Source: Paramecium sonneborni
Taxonomy: Eukaryota > Ciliophora > Oligohymenophorea > Peniculida > Parameciidae
Direction: 5' to 3'
Assembly: GCA_905182985.1 (NCBI GenBank)
Contig: CAJJDN010000030.1
Location: forward strand, 79,157-143,156
Length of the DNA: 64,000 nt
In this document: positions 11,801 to 24,067 of the stretch, one piece after another
Position numbering within the stretch: position 1 is the stretch's first letter
How the letters are laid out: the number at the start of each line of letters is the position of its first letter
Translations under genes and position numbers: made by a program
The notes under the pieces: generated by a model
Databases searched by the model: none
What the model was told of the DNA's origin: nothing
Seen by the model: only the letters and a program-made list of their open reading frames with translations

Positions 11801-12986
11801 ATAGTCATCTTTTTACTTTATTTTTTTTTTTGATATTGATATAATTCATCATATCATTTTCTCATCTTGTATTTTAAATAAAGTAAGAAAAACTCAAGCA
11901 TTTACTTTTCAATTAAGATTAAAGTTTCTTAAATTTAGAAATTTAAAGGTTAACTTTACTATAAGAGTTGATTGATTAGGACTACTCTCAAGTCTAAAAT
12001 TATAAACTTAATTTTTAAGAAAAAGACAAGTATTTTGTTAAAATGAAATCTTTGTGTAATAAACAATCGAAAGATTAAATGAAAAGGAAAGCAGTAATAG
12101 GGTAATATTATAATATTAAAGCAATTATACTTACTTTAACACATTTTGTGATTTTGGCCTTAACATTTAGTATTTTGACAACAAAAGTTCATGAGACATA
12201 TTCGAAAATAAAAAAAACTGGTTAATTATATGAAATTTTTGCTAATTTAAATATAAATATTTTAAGTTTGTATCAATCAAGAGAAGTTTTATATTATAAA
12301 ATTGCATTGCCATTTTTAAATTAAACAGATTTTGATTAATATTATAAAATTGCTTAAAATGGATTAGCAGGAATTGAATAATATATAGATAAATAATGGG
12401 AATTTTAATCAAATAATTATTTCTTTGATTCAGATACTTTTAGCCTTTTAATTAAGTTCAGTGATGAAAATTTATGTGAGGAATTACTGGTAATTCTATA
12501 TTTAAGAAATTAGTATATAGACAAATCTTTGAGTATTTGTAACACGACTTTAGGTGGGGTTTTGCAGAAAGGATTTTCATCTGCTTTGATCGATATCAAA
12601 AATTAGATAATAACTGAATTTGAAGATACAAATTTTACAATTCGAAAAAATTACCCAATTTAAGAATTAGAAGGAATTACGATTTTGAGTTATGGTTTAT
12701 AATACTTAATAGAAAGGTTTTATGAAGATTTATCTTCAAATAATTATAAAGTGGAGGTGATCTATAATGTAAGATATAAGGTATTATTTAGATTATAACT
12801 ATAATTTGTTTATGTATATCATTAATAAATGGATTAGTATTATTAAAATTTGATTAAATGATATTATCGAGAAAATATAAACTATTGACTAAATTTATTT
12901 ATTCTGTTCCTTTGGCATCAATTTTATTTGATGATAACTTTTTAAGGAATACTAGAAGTTATTTTGTGAATTAAAAATTGATTTGA
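8640..12986 (+). CDS. Large multi-spanning membrane protein, TmcB-like ciliate family, frame broken
   Basis: Reading from ATG 8640 gives about 1,400 residues. First comes a hydrophobic N-terminal part. A Cys-rich block follows (KHSQSCNNLQCACQKRL). A central region then contains DMIPNYIQVSHMKLIENFI, DDTKRIINIDEELF and PYDESIIVDKPF. Further hydrophobic helices include ILTLTHFVILALTFSILTT. Near the end is RKYKLLTKFIYSVPLASILF. This order resembles the big 'tiny macrocysts'-type proteins expanded in ciliates, thought to be sensory or ion-conducting; that assignment is from memory of the family. Introns include a 38-nt one near 8855 and 23-nt ones near 11229 and 12768. The frame also shifts near 10275, 11571 and 11831, the last in a T11 run, so this is either a decaying gene or sequence error. 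Confidence 0.65.
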
Positions 12987-13219
12987 ATTAAAATTTGTTT
13001 ATTATGTTATTGAAATAATTTGATAAGGTATTGATAGAATATTTTTGTTTTTATGAAATAGTAATAAAAAATATTTGATTTTAAAAAGTATATAGTAAAT
13101 TTTGTAATTTTTGTTTCATTTTAAAAAGAATTTAAGGATATATGATTTCTTTATGGAGAGCATTAATATTAATATGAAATAACTTTAAAATACTTATTAA
13201 ATAAATAAATTAACTGTTA

Positions 13220-14398
13220 ATGAGCGAAACAAGTTTAGTATCATATTCTGATAGAGAAATGGAGTCTTCTCTTAAGGATATATTAGAACGTATGCTTATG
13301 TAATTAGAGAAATATATTGAAACAAAAAATGATTTGAATGAAGTTGAATAAGAATTGAAAGATTATGAAAATTTAACTCAATTGGTGAATATCATAAAAA
13401 TAATCTTTACTAATTTGATGTTGAAGATTGAGAAAAAAATTCAGTAAGCATTTAAAATATGAAAGGTAATTAGAAAAAAGCATAGATCCAGCTACGTCAT
13501 AAAAAAGCATAAGAACAGAAGATGAGTATGAAAAATTAGAATAATCAGTTATTAAATATGAGAGTGAGATAAGGAATCATATTGGGGTAATAATTTAGTA
13601 TTATTTGAACTAAGTTAGAATAATAATTAAAATTATATGCAGAATCAATCCAATCAAAATTGGAAGAAAGTGAAGCAACAAGAAATGAATTGTTAGAAAC
13701 AACTAAAGTTATAATGAATGTATATTGAATAAAAATGTTATATTAGAATTTGAAAAGAGAGAATCAAAAATATTATGAAGAAAATTAATTTTTAAACGCA
13801 GAAATAGTATCTTACAAAGAAAAAATCAAATTATTAGAATTTGAATAATAAAAGAAAACTATAGAACTGGATCAAGTAGACTATGAAGTTTAACAAATAA
13901 CTAAAAATACTTAATAAATAAAAGGCTTGGTTTAAAAGAAGCCTAATAATAGAGAAACTAATAAGACTAATTCTTATTCAGAACATAAATTAAGTAGTTA
14001 ATTATAGGAAAGTACTGATTACCCAACTTAATCTTAAGGGTCTTTGAAATAAAATTATTTCAATATTCTATAATATGGTTAGAATCATCAAATTCAATCT
14101 TTGTAACAATCAATTTAGCAATAAGATTAAATAAAAAATTATCATATCAAACATAACTCTATATCTTCAATAAATGATATAATATAATAATAGAATGCAA
14201 TTAAACACATCAAAACACATATTGGAAATTACACTGCATCAAAAAACAATTCACAAAACTCAAATATTTTACAGAAAAATATCTATTGTAAAATATAAAT
14301 CATCTTTTATAGAAAATATATAGACATAGCCAAGAAGCCGAAGTGGAAGTACAAAAAGAAACATCAATTAAAAATAGAAGACATCTATTCATTAATGA
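13220..14398 (+). CDS. Coiled-coil protein, function unknown
   Basis: Four introns (25, 28, 27 and 25 nt) leave an exact 357-residue frame ending at TGA 14396-14398. Residues ~10-230 are a heptad-rich coiled coil (MESSLKDILERMLMQLEKYI, EKLEQSVIKYESEIRNHIG). The C-terminal part is Gln/Asn/Ser-rich with a basic, Ser/Arg patch (PRSRSGSTKR) near the end. No enzyme motif or membrane helix is seen. It could be a cytoskeletal or basal-body component, but only the general architecture supports that. The mitochondrial bL27 gene starts 58 bp downstream on the same strand. Confidence 0.75.
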
Positions 14399-14456
14399 TG
14401 ATAGTTATTTAAAACATTTTTGTATTTAATATTTAATATTTAAGTTAAATAATAAT

Positions 14457-15063
14457 ATGATTAAAACAATAGCTTAGAATTATATAAAGTAATTATCAGA
14501 AAGCATTTGTTATGGATTTGCAACAAAGATGCAAGCAAGTTCAACTTAAAAGACTAAAGATTCAGCAGGAAGAAGATTAGGAGTAAAGAAGTTTGGAGGA
14601 GAGGAAGTGTTTCCAAATGATATTTTAATTAGATAAAGAGGTTTTAGATGGAAACCAGGATAGAATACATCAGTAGGAAAAGATCATACTATTCATTCAA
14701 GAGTTGAAGTATAAATTTATTTAATGAATAATAAAAAAGGGTATTGTACATTTCAGAAGAGACCCTTATAAATTCAAGAAAACATTTTATGTAGATGTTA
14801 TTCCTAGAGAGAATCCTAATAGAACACATTATCCTCCACCTCCTTACAGTTATCATCCTGAATTATTTCCTGAATTAGCTAAAAATAATCCTGAACCACT
14901 TATTTTATTGAAATAAAGTGAAGAGAAAGTGGAAGTCTAAATAAAATAATAAGGGTTCAAGATATCTACAAAATAATTTAAAGCAATTTAAATACCAGAT
15001 GATTATAAACCAGAATTTACAGTTTCCACTTTGTAATAATAGTTGAGTATTAATAAATAGTGA
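14457..15063 (+). CDS. MRPL27: Mitochondrial large-subunit ribosomal protein bL27m
   Basis: One 31-nt intron splits a 191-residue protein. Residues ~30-100 carry the bL27 core: ASSTQKTKDSAGRRLGVKKF, then GEEVFPNDILIRQRG, KWKP-like FRWKPGQNTSVGKDHTI and GIVHFRRD. The short hydrophobic/basic leader before it (MIKTIAQNYIKQLSESICYG) fits a mitochondrial presequence. In bacteria the L27 N-terminus reaches the peptidyl-transferase centre; here the protein would serve mitoribosomes. The C-terminal ~90 residues (YPPPPYSYHPELFPELAKN) are an extension absent from bacterial L27, as is usual in mitochondrial versions. Confidence 0.93.
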
Positions 15064-15109
15064 TAATGTATAAAAACATATTAAAATATTTAAATAGATA
15101 TAAATATAT

Positions 15110-16348
15110 ATGATTAAACCATTTAGAGGTACTGATGGAGCATAATATGCTCATAATTTTAAAAATACTTATCTATCTGAAGCAGAACTTTAGAAACCAT
15201 CTAAAGAAGTAAGTGAATAGATTGCAATTCATACAAAAAAATAATTAGATTAAATGGTATTCTCAAAATAATGTGCAACTATGGGATAATTAAGAGCCTC
15301 AGATGGAGCTGCTTAATAATATATTAAATATACTCCAAAATAAGGAGAATAACAAACTGGATAAGAGAAAATTGTTAAGTAAAAATTTTTTTTTAATTTT
15401 AAAGAGTTTAAGCTTAGTAATTAGATCCTATGGAACCTCCACGTTTTAAACATAAAAGAATTCCTAAAGGTCCAGGATCACCACCACCAATTTAAATGAG
15501 ATCTCCACCAAGAAAATTAACTTTGAAAGATTAATAAGATTGGAAAATACCTCCTTGCATTTCTAATTGGAAAAATGCTAAAGGTTATACAATTCCATTA
15601 GAAATGAGATTATCTGCTGATGGTAGAACATTATAACATGTATTATACATATTATTAATTTTAAAGCATACTGTTAATGCAAAATTTGCTTAATTGACTG
15701 ATGGTCTATATATTGCAGAAAGATAATCTAGAAAAGAATTAGAAGAAAGAAATAAAATATTGAAATCTATGCAATATAAAGAATATTAAGAAAAGGAAGA
15801 AGAAAATAGATAAAAAGCTATGGAAGCAAGACAAAGAAAAAATCTTCTTTTAGAATAAACAACAAAATAAGAAGATGCTACTGAAAATTAATCATAATAG
15901 GAATAGTAAGCCAGAGATGAATTTAGATACTTAAGAAAAAGAGAATTAGAAAGGTAGTTGAGATAAGAAAACTAAGGAAAGAAAAAAATTAATAGAGATA
16001 ATGATAGAGATATCAGTGAAAAAATTGCCTTAGGTTAAGCATAACCAACTACTCAAAATACTTTATATGATCAAAGATTATTCAATTAAACTCAAGGTGT
16101 AAGCCATGGATTTGGAGATGAAGATGAATATGAAGCCTTTGATAAACCTTTATTTAACGACAAACCACGAGCTAATTTATATTCTGGTATTTAATAAGGA
16201 GAAGAAGATGATAAGTATTAAGACTTTTTTTATTTTAAGCAATAAGAATCTAAGAAATGTTCCTGTCTAATTTGAAAAATCTGACAATATTTTCGGTATG
16301 GATTTATTCATTGCTGATCCTGTTTCTAAAAAAACTAAGCTTGATTGA
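15110..16348 (+). CDS. SNW1: SNW1/SKIP (Prp45) spliceosome protein
   Basis: Introns of 26, 27 and 25 nt leave 386 residues. The diagnostic SNW motif is intact (CISNWKNAKGYTIPLEMRL, then SADGRTLQ). It is preceded by PPRFKHKRIPKGPGSPPP and followed by FAQLTDGLYIAERQSRKELEE. A long charged helix follows, then LYDQRLFNQTQGVSHGFGDEDE and the C-terminal PVQFEKSDNIFGMDLFI. All of these align with human SKIP in order. SKIP joins the Prp19-associated complex at the catalytic step of pre-mRNA splicing and also acts as a transcription coregulator. It is shorter than human SKIP (536 aa) because the N-terminal half is trimmed. The gene runs towards the minus-strand gene at 16892. Confidence 0.95.
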
Positions 16349-16891
16349 ATCATTAATATATATTTTTCATTTACACAATATTATTTTATTAATTAATCTT
16401 TTTTGTTTTAATCCTTTTTAGCATTTAAATACTATGCTAAATTAACAAAATCTTACACCAAATATTGTTTAATATGATAACTGATTTTTGTAAACTTCCA
16501 CAGTTTAAAGGTTAAATATAGAAATAATAAGGTTTTAAAAATAATTCATATTTTATTTTTTAATTTTTATTTTTTACAAAAAATAAAATGCATAAATATA
16601 AAAATTTCTAAAGATACTTCATAATTAAAATTTTTTTTAAAATTAACACTGAACACTAAATATAATAGTTCTTTTCTGATAAATGTTATTATCATTCTTG
16701 AAAATTTAGTAATTAATTAAAACTAAATTTGATACATAATTTAATTATTAACATAAAATATAGATATAGAGTTGTTGTTTATATAAACTTATAAGGTTTA
16801 AGAAAGTTAAAAAATGAAATTTAAAAATTCACATACTTTTAAAACTTATAACAATAAAAATAAGAATAAGAATTTAAAAATTAAACATAAT
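16349..16891. other. Convergent 3' intergenic spacer
   Basis: About 540 bp between two convergent genes. It is AT-rich with several A and T runs and no frame that looks coding. Nothing else is recognisable; it probably holds the 3' ends of both transcripts. Confidence 0.4.
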
Positions 16892-17959
16892 TCATTTTTT
16901 CTAAATAAATTAATCAAATTGTTGAGCTTTAGTGAAATGATTAGAAGCAGTTTATGTAAAAACAGAACCATAAATTTCTTTTGATCCAGGTATTTAATAT
17001 TATGGATTTAAAGGATTTGTGTATCGAACATTAGGCAATCCTTTTTTCAAAGAGCCTGATTTTGCTCCTTATAAATCTGCAAGACTGTTAGTTTCACGAT
17101 AATCTTTTCTATCTCCAGTTCTTAGAAATCTGGAGGATAATGATCCAGTTTTCGTTCCTTCAATATCAGAATTTAATAAACTCTGTCTTTATTCTTTCAA
17201 ATATAATGGTTTACTTTAACTTCCTTCAATTTTGCCAATAATAATTTTATTTCTAAAAATAATTTAATTAATTAAATAAATACCCTTTATCATCATAATG
17301 TTCATAAGTAGGTTCTAGTGGATTAGAAATTCTAGTAGTTTTATGCAATAAATAATCATTGATATCTTTAACATAGAGGGATTCAATTTTATCTAAAAGA
17401 ATATATTGATTTTATACCTTTAGGAATGAATTTAGGGATTTGATGGGATCCATAGATATCTTCATGTTCTGAATCTTTTATAATGAGTTTCTTATGTGTT
17501 TGTTTAGGTTAAGCTCCTTAAATATCTTAGATGTTATGACCATCTCTAATAAATTTAGGTTAATGTGGTTAAGAGGCTATAAAAGTTGGTAGTTTATATT
17601 ATGGTTCAAGAGGATTAAGTGGTTAACGGGATGTTTAAAATTTAACAATATTTGGTCTAGTACCTTTGATGTCATCTATAGCTAACTGTAGATCTTGTCT
17701 ATTAGAAGGACGTATATTAGACTTTGATCTTGCACCTTCTATATCATCATTTTTGTTGATAAAATCTTATTTATGATAATAACTGAATTGTTTAGCTATT
17801 GATCCTTCAATATCATGATTATTAGATGTTTCTCGTGGTGTTAGGATTGGCTTTGTATTTTCTAATAAGCTTGTTATAAATATTTTAGTTACTTATAGTT
17901 TAGAGATTCATAAGATCAGTACGTTTCGGAAATGGCCATTAGTAGGGGTCATTACTCAT
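16892..17959 (-). CDS. Repetitive DIxG / NPLxPxY protein, probably cytoskeletal
   Basis: Introns of 31, 25 and 31 nt give a 326-residue basic protein without predicted domains. It carries a degenerate repeat built on Asp-Ile-x-Gly plus Ala/Thr/Ser (HDIEGSIAK, DDIEGARSK, DDIKGTRPN, QDIQGAQPK, SDIEGTKTG, ADLQGAKSG) and a second motif (NPLEPQYKLP, NPLEPTYEHY, NPLNPQYQIPG). Such short, evenly spaced turns occur in proteins lying along microtubule lattices, for example ciliary inner-junction and apicomplexan or ciliate cortical proteins; a similar role here is inference. Proline-rich and aromatic residues are frequent and there is no membrane segment. I do not recognise a named orthologue. Confidence 0.75.
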
Positions 17960-18087
17960 TAAGATGTTATATAAAATAATAATTATAATATATATATATG
18001 ATTATTAGGCAACTAAAACTTTTCAATACATTTATCAGGCCGATTTAATTTCGATTTATCTTTTAATAAAAGAATAAATTTTTTTAG

Positions 18088-19802
18088 ATGTCAGTTTAAT
18101 AAGACTAAGTAGAAAAGTCAAAGAAATAATAGCAAAGAGAAAAAAAGGAAGCAGAAAAAGCTTAAAAGAAATTAGAGCATCAATAAGGTATTAATAGATT
18201 GAATTAAACGAAGGATAATAATAATAGCAATAATAATAATAGTAAGTATAAGAAGAAGATAATTGTGTTGGAAAGTATGGAGACTTACAAATGATTCAAT
18301 CTTAGGAGAGAACAAATCGAAAATGGATAAAAGTTGGAGATGTTGATTAAACTATGGTTGGTTAAGTAATTTTAGTAAGAGCAAGAATTCATAATTCAAG
18401 AGTGAAAGGAAAGTTAGCCTTTTTAGTTTTAAGAGATAATTATAATACAATTTAAGTAGTGGCTGAAAAAGGTGAATTTGCTAGTACTTTAATGTTGAAG
18501 TATATCTCAGGAATTCCACTTGAATCAGTAGTTGATATTGAAGCACTTGTCAAATAACCTCATAAAGAGATTTTATCTTGTACTTAAAAAGTAGAATTAG
18601 AAGTGAGAACAATTAAAGTTGTAAGTAGATCTTAACCTATGTTACCATTCTAAATTGAAGATGCTTCTAGAAGAATCACTGATTTTGAAGATGGTGTATA
18701 GGATATCAAATAAGAGGAAGTTTAACAAAAATAAGAAATATAATAAAAATAAGATAAAAATGAAAAATAAGAAAAATAATAAATATAAGTTATGTTAAAA
18801 ACTAGATTAGATAATAGAGTTATTGATCTTAGAACTCCTGCTAAATAAGCTATTTTTAGAGTTTAATCAGGTATTGGATTATTGTTTAGAGAATTTTTGG
18901 TTGAAAATGGATTTATTGAAATTCATACACCTAAATTAATTGGAGGAACATCAGAAGGTGGTACTAATGTATTTAAATTGAAATATTTCAATTAAGATGC
19001 TTGTTTAGCTTAATCTCCATAATTATACAAATAAATGTGTTTGATGGCTGATTATGACAGAGTTTTTGAAGTTGCTCCTGTTTTTAGAGCTGAAAATTCT
19101 AATACACATAGACATCAATGTGAATTCATTAGTATGGATATTGAAATGGTTATTAAGGAACACTTTACTGAACTTTTAGATTTAATGGGTGATTTGTGTA
19201 TATATATGTTTAAAGGAATTGAAAAAAGATATTAAAAAGAAATTGAAATAATTTCTTAATAATTCCCATTTGAACCATTCAAAATACCTGAACCTGTTTT
19301 AAAACTTACTTTTGAAGAAGGAGTAAAAATGTTACATGAAGCAGGAGTCAATCAAGATCCTAATGATGATTTAGACACTACTAATGAAAAAACATTAGGA
19401 AAATTAGTAAGAGAGAAATATGGAACTGATTTTTATATTCTTCATAGGTATCCTAAGAAAGCAAGACCATTTTATACAATGCCTTGTCATGATGATCCTA
19501 ATTATACTTTATCTTATGATTTTTTTATGAGAGGAGAAGAAATTGTATCAGGAGCATAGAGAGTTCATGATCCAGAACTTTTAATAAAACAAATTAAAGA
19601 GAAAGGTATTGCTGTTGAACCATTGATGGATTATATAAATTCATTTAGGTATTTATGAAATATTAATATATTTAGATATGGTGCGTATCCACATGGAGGT
19701 TGTGCTTTTGGATTAGAAAGAGTTGCATTCTTATATTTTAATCTAAAGAATATTAGAAATGCTTGTATGTTTCCAAGAGATCCTGTAAGATTGTTCCCTT
19801 GA
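18088..19802 (+). CDS. DARS1: Aspartyl-tRNA synthetase, cytosolic
   Basis: Two introns (26 and 27 nt) leave 553 residues. A Lys/Gln-rich N-terminal extension of ~55 residues precedes the OB-fold anticodon-binding domain ([20 protein letters not shown]). The class II catalytic core follows: motif 1 around [20 protein letters not shown], the QSPQLYKQM aspartate-binding loop, motif 2 [15 protein letters not shown], and motif 3 near the C-terminus ([20 protein letters not shown] followed by [11 protein letters not shown]). The enzyme charges tRNA-Asp with aspartate using ATP. A Gln/Lys-rich insertion (~residues 205-230, largely TAA codons) separates the two domains. The last 27-nt intron lies in codons for SFRYG just before motif 3. 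Confidence 0.97.
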
Positions 19803-19839
19803 TATAATAATACAAAAAATAGAATAATTCAAAAATAAA

Positions 19840-21431
19840 TCATAAATCTGGTTATACAACAAATTATGAAATTAATTCAAATCCTTATCTCATTCTCTAG
19901 ATATGGTTTATTTGAACTTCTCTCAAGGCACATTACAAGAAAGAAACATACTAAAATTTTAAACAATAATCATTTTGGTCTTATTCACTTTTTGTATGAA
20001 ATAATAAAATAACAGTAGTTTTTTAAGATTAAGATCCTTGTAAAGATTCAAATTTTTAATCTTTATAATGTTATTCATGAGTAACTAATTAGTTAGCCTC
20101 TAATTATTCACTATAAATATAATATAAATTATTTACTGTTCTATTTCTAGTGGATCATCTGATATAACCAAATCAATTGTATTATTTTTATATTATGATT
20201 CATATTCTTTGATGACTCCATATGCATTATAATCTTAACCAAAAAAAGCTCTAAAAGTAGAACTTTTAGCCTTCACTATATGTTCAATATTTTGAACTGC
20301 TTCTTAAAATAAAAAAGAGTTAAATAAAGAATAATCATATAATGTATGTGATCCTATTACAATCACAATTAATTATTTTTCTTAAGCCTAAGTGATGATA
20401 TCATTAATTTTCATTCCATCTTCAAAATTAAAAATATCTTTATTAAAATAATAAACTAGAGGATAATTGCTATGATAAATTAATGAAACATGAGTTGCTG
20501 GATGAATTATTAAATATGGCATAACAAAATGTGTATTTTTTGACTTTTAAACAGTCATAAAAAGTGAAGAAGTATAATTTGTACCAAAACATATAGGAAT
20601 ACTTTAATTTTTATTTTCATCTGATAATAATAAATTACTCGAGTCATGTTTTCCTTCACATTTTTATATACACCTCCCATAATTATTTAAGTAAAACTCT
20701 TAATACCAATAAATGATACTTCACTTTAACATTTATAACAAGTTCCAATTATATGCATACATTCAGCACATCTATCTTCACATTTTTTACATTTCTTCTC
20801 ACTTTTATTCATATAATAACCACTTTCACATAATACTTCACTAAATCTTTTATCCTACTATATTTCATCGACTCTCTCTATATCATTTTTATGTTTTAAA
20901 TTATCTTTTTTCTCTTTATTTAATTAATCTGTTTATTTTTATAATTCTAATTTAATCATCTATCTATTTTACCTTCAGAATCAATATTTTATTAATCCTT
21001 TAAATCCTCCTTATTTTCCTATTCTTCAGTAATATTGCTATGTGTTTTATTTATATCTTCTTAATTTTCATTAGAATCATTCTTCTGTAGATCATCATTC
21101 TTTTCTTCAAATTATGTTTAATCTACATTTTATATTATCTATTCCTTTTTCTCAGGAATAACTATAAATTAAAACACATATTACTTGTTTTATTCACATT
21201 TGCATTATTAAGAATTTTATTTTTCTATCCAGTCATTTATGAATCACTCTAACCAACATAAATCAAAATAGCTCCAAGAATTGTGACAATAATAATCCAT
21301 ATTAGAAAAGATTTTTAACTTGGCTTATGCTTTTCCTTTCTCTCAACTATAATATCTAATTCGCCATCATCATCTGCTATGTCTAAGGAATGCTATTCAT
21401 CAGAAATTGGCTTATAAGGCTTATAACTCAT
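19840..21431 (-). CDS. Single-pass membrane protein with Cys-rich segment, unknown
   Basis: Introns of 23, 26, 26 and 26 nt give 496 residues, an exact frame to TGA 19840-19842. A cytosolic N-terminus of ~45 residues is followed by one membrane helix, SFLIWIIIVTILGAILIYVG, then ~120 acidic/Gln-rich residues. Next is a Cys-rich segment (CESGYYMNKSEKKCKKCEDR, CAECMHIIGTCYKC) like furin/GPI-anchored surface-antigen modules. The ~280-residue C-terminal region (PYLIIHPATHVSLIYHSNYP, QEKQLIVIVIGSHTLYDYS) is not recognised. The type II orientation and Cys pattern suggest a surface or vesicular protein. The stop lies 37 bp from that of AspRS, so the genes converge. Confidence 0.75.
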
Positions 21432-21664
21432 CCTTTAATTTAATTAATTATAAAAATAATTAAATAAATAATTTTAAATACTTTTTGTTTAAAGCATACT
21501 CATTGAATATTGAGCTTCTTTTAACATTTTATAGTTTTTGTTAGAACAAAATCTAAATAGAATAAATAAATCATCATTTTTTAATATCGAAAAATAAAAT
21601 AAAGCATATTTTTAAAATTAGCAATAAAGTTTAAATATGCGATGACTATGTTCAATTAAATTAT

Positions 21665-22147
21665 TCAAAATTTATGAATCTTCTTTGTTATTTCACTAGT
21701 CCCCTTTTTCTTTTTGCATTTTAATGTTTTTTAAACATCTGAAAATTCAATAAATTCAAGATAGTTGATTTCGCCTGTTCTCATATGTTTAAATTCAGTT
21801 ATATTCTTAATTTAAATGGTTCTCTTCTCTCCAATTTTGTGTTAATTAACCTATTTCATACAGTTCTTATCATTAGGTATAAATGAAATCTACTACTGCT
21901 GAGTTAGTATTTCTAATCCTGGTTTGCAATTTATAAATTTATCATCACTATAACAACATTTTTTCAACTTAAGTGATTCATTGGCTCCTTCATCTTAATT
22001 TTCAAATTTCAGTCTTTTAGCTAACATAGATGTTATTTCTTCGACCTCTACAGTTTCAAAGTTATTTTCAAAATAAAAATCATCTTCTGGCTAGGTTTCT
22101 GATTATTATTTTCTTCTTAAAGGTACTAAAATCTTTCTTTGTAGCAT
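21665..22147 (-). CDS. Conserved-looking protein of unknown function
   Basis: An intronless 160-residue frame from ATG 22147 to TGA 21665-21667. It begins MLQRKILVPLRRKQQ and is acidic in the middle. A Cys-containing core follows (LKLKKCCYSDDKFINCKPGL), then SFIPNDKNCMKQ and a lysine-rich tail (TLKCKKKKGTSEITKK). No signal peptide or membrane segment is present. It is co-oriented with the Cys-rich gene 230 bp downstream and faces away from the aspartyl protease, with which it would share a ~210-bp divergent promoter region. I do not recognise it. Confidence 0.65.
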
Positions 22148-22360
22148 TATAATTTATATTATTTAATATTTAATGTAATTTCAATTTAATCAGTAATATA
22201 AATCCACATATTAATATGTAAAAACAAATAAACAAATTAAAAAATACAAGAATCTGTATTTTTCTTTTCAAAAATTTTTAATTTCTTGACAATTAATTTT
22301 ATTTATTGAATATATAATTTAAATTTATATTGTATTTCATAGACAGTAAAAATATTAATT

Positions 22361-24031
22361 ATGATTATTATCTTATTATTAGGTTAACTTATTTAACTTT
22401 AAAAATGTGATTAAGTGATAAACCATGAAAATAAAGTAAATTTATGAATATAATAGATAGTAGATAACCCTCATACAGGAATATTATATGGGAATTCAAC
22501 ATTAGGTTATTATTACATGAATATTTATGTTGGTGAAAATAGGAGTAAACATAGTGTAATTGTTGATACAGGTAGCTAGACAACAACAATAAATTGCAAT
22601 TAATGTATTTAATGTGGAAAACATTAAAATGATCCATATCAATTTAATTAGAAAAATTACAATAGTCATGAATTGAGAAAAGATTTTAATTGTTCTTCTT
22701 TTTAGAATGATAGATGCAAATTTGCTTCTCATTATGTTGAGGGTAGTTCAATAGAAGGATTTTATGTGAAAGATAAAGTATTAATAGGGGATGGATTAAT
22801 ATAACTTAATGATCAATATATAGAGCAAGAATAATTTGAATCAATATTTGGTTGCACTTAATTTGAGCAAGGATAATTATATTCTTAATTAGCAGATGGT
22901 ATATTTGGATTAGGTCCAATATCTAATCACTCTTTGTATCCTCCTAATTTGATTGATTTTATATCAAAATCTGAGAAGGAAAAATCAATTTAAAGACAAT
23001 TCTCTCTCTGTTTAAATGATGATAATGGTTATATTAGTGTTGGTGGTTATGATTAATAAAGATTAGATCCTAATTTTACAATTAAAACAATCAAATTTAA
23101 ATCAAGTTAATAATATCTAGTTAACCTTACTTAAATAGCTTTTGGAGATTAATTATTTTCTGTTGATGATTCAATTTACACTGAAGGTTAAGGCACATTT
23201 ATTGATTCAGGAGCTACTATTACATATATGGATAAAGCAATATGTAATTAATTATTTAAATCAATTCAAAATCATTTTTAAGTCAATTAAATTGCTCTTA
23301 AAATTTAGATGTAATATTAAATATGTTTTGAATTCGCATAAAATATTTCTACTTTAGATAATATCTACTCATATTTTCCTAGTATGAAATTTATATTTGA
23401 GGATAATGTTGAAGTTTTTTGGAAACCATAAAATTATCTTTATCAATATAATGATAAAATTTGTATTGGAGTAGAGCCAATTTCTAACAGAGTTATTTTA
23501 GGATAAAATTGGATGAGAAAGAAAGATATTCTCTTTGATTTAGAACAATAAGAGATATCAATTGTATAAGCAAATTGTACTTTGGATTAATTTAAATTAT
23601 AAGTTGTAACCTCTCAAAATCATTAAGTCTTGAAAAATATTAGATTCCCAAGTTTGTTAAAATTAACTCTTAAAGATGAAGAATAAGGGAATGAATAATA
23701 ATAATAGGTAGAAGTTCCATCATTTGATACATTAGATGGATAAGAGAAAAAAGAGGAGAAAAAGAATTAAGATGAACATTCATGGTTGGAAATCTTATTT
23801 TACATTTTTATTGTAATTATTACATTAAAAGGTTTGGTTTTCTTAGGATTATACATTATGAAAAGATTAGGAGGGTATAATTTTATTTTATTATTTAGAA
23901 ATTTTTATACATATGTTTAGAAAAGTGGAAAGTTTTAAAAAATAAATATTGAAGGAGAAGAAAATGATGAAAATGATTCTATATCACACTAGGTTGAGTT
24001 GGTCATAAAATAAAGTGATTAAATTGCTTGA
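22361..24031 (+). CDS. Membrane-anchored pepsin-type aspartyl protease
   Basis: A signal peptide (MIIILLLGQLIQLQ) is followed by a 21-nt intron and a 549-residue pepsin-fold protein. Both catalytic aspartates are present: HSVIVDTGSQTTTINC near residue 65 and GTFIDSGATITYMD near residue 275. The family hallmarks LADGIFGLGP and VILGQNWMRKKDILFD are also there. After the catalytic domain comes an acidic stalk, then a membrane helix near residue 475 (FYIFIVIITLKGLVFLGLYI), then a cytosolic acidic tail. Many Cys residues fit an extracytoplasmic enzyme. A type I membrane aspartyl protease of this shape resembles BACE and plasmepsin V-like or yapsin-like enzymes; location at the cell surface or in the secretory pathway is inferred. 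Confidence 0.9.
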
Positions 24032-24067
24032 GTTATTAACTAATAAATATTAATTAATTCTAATATA

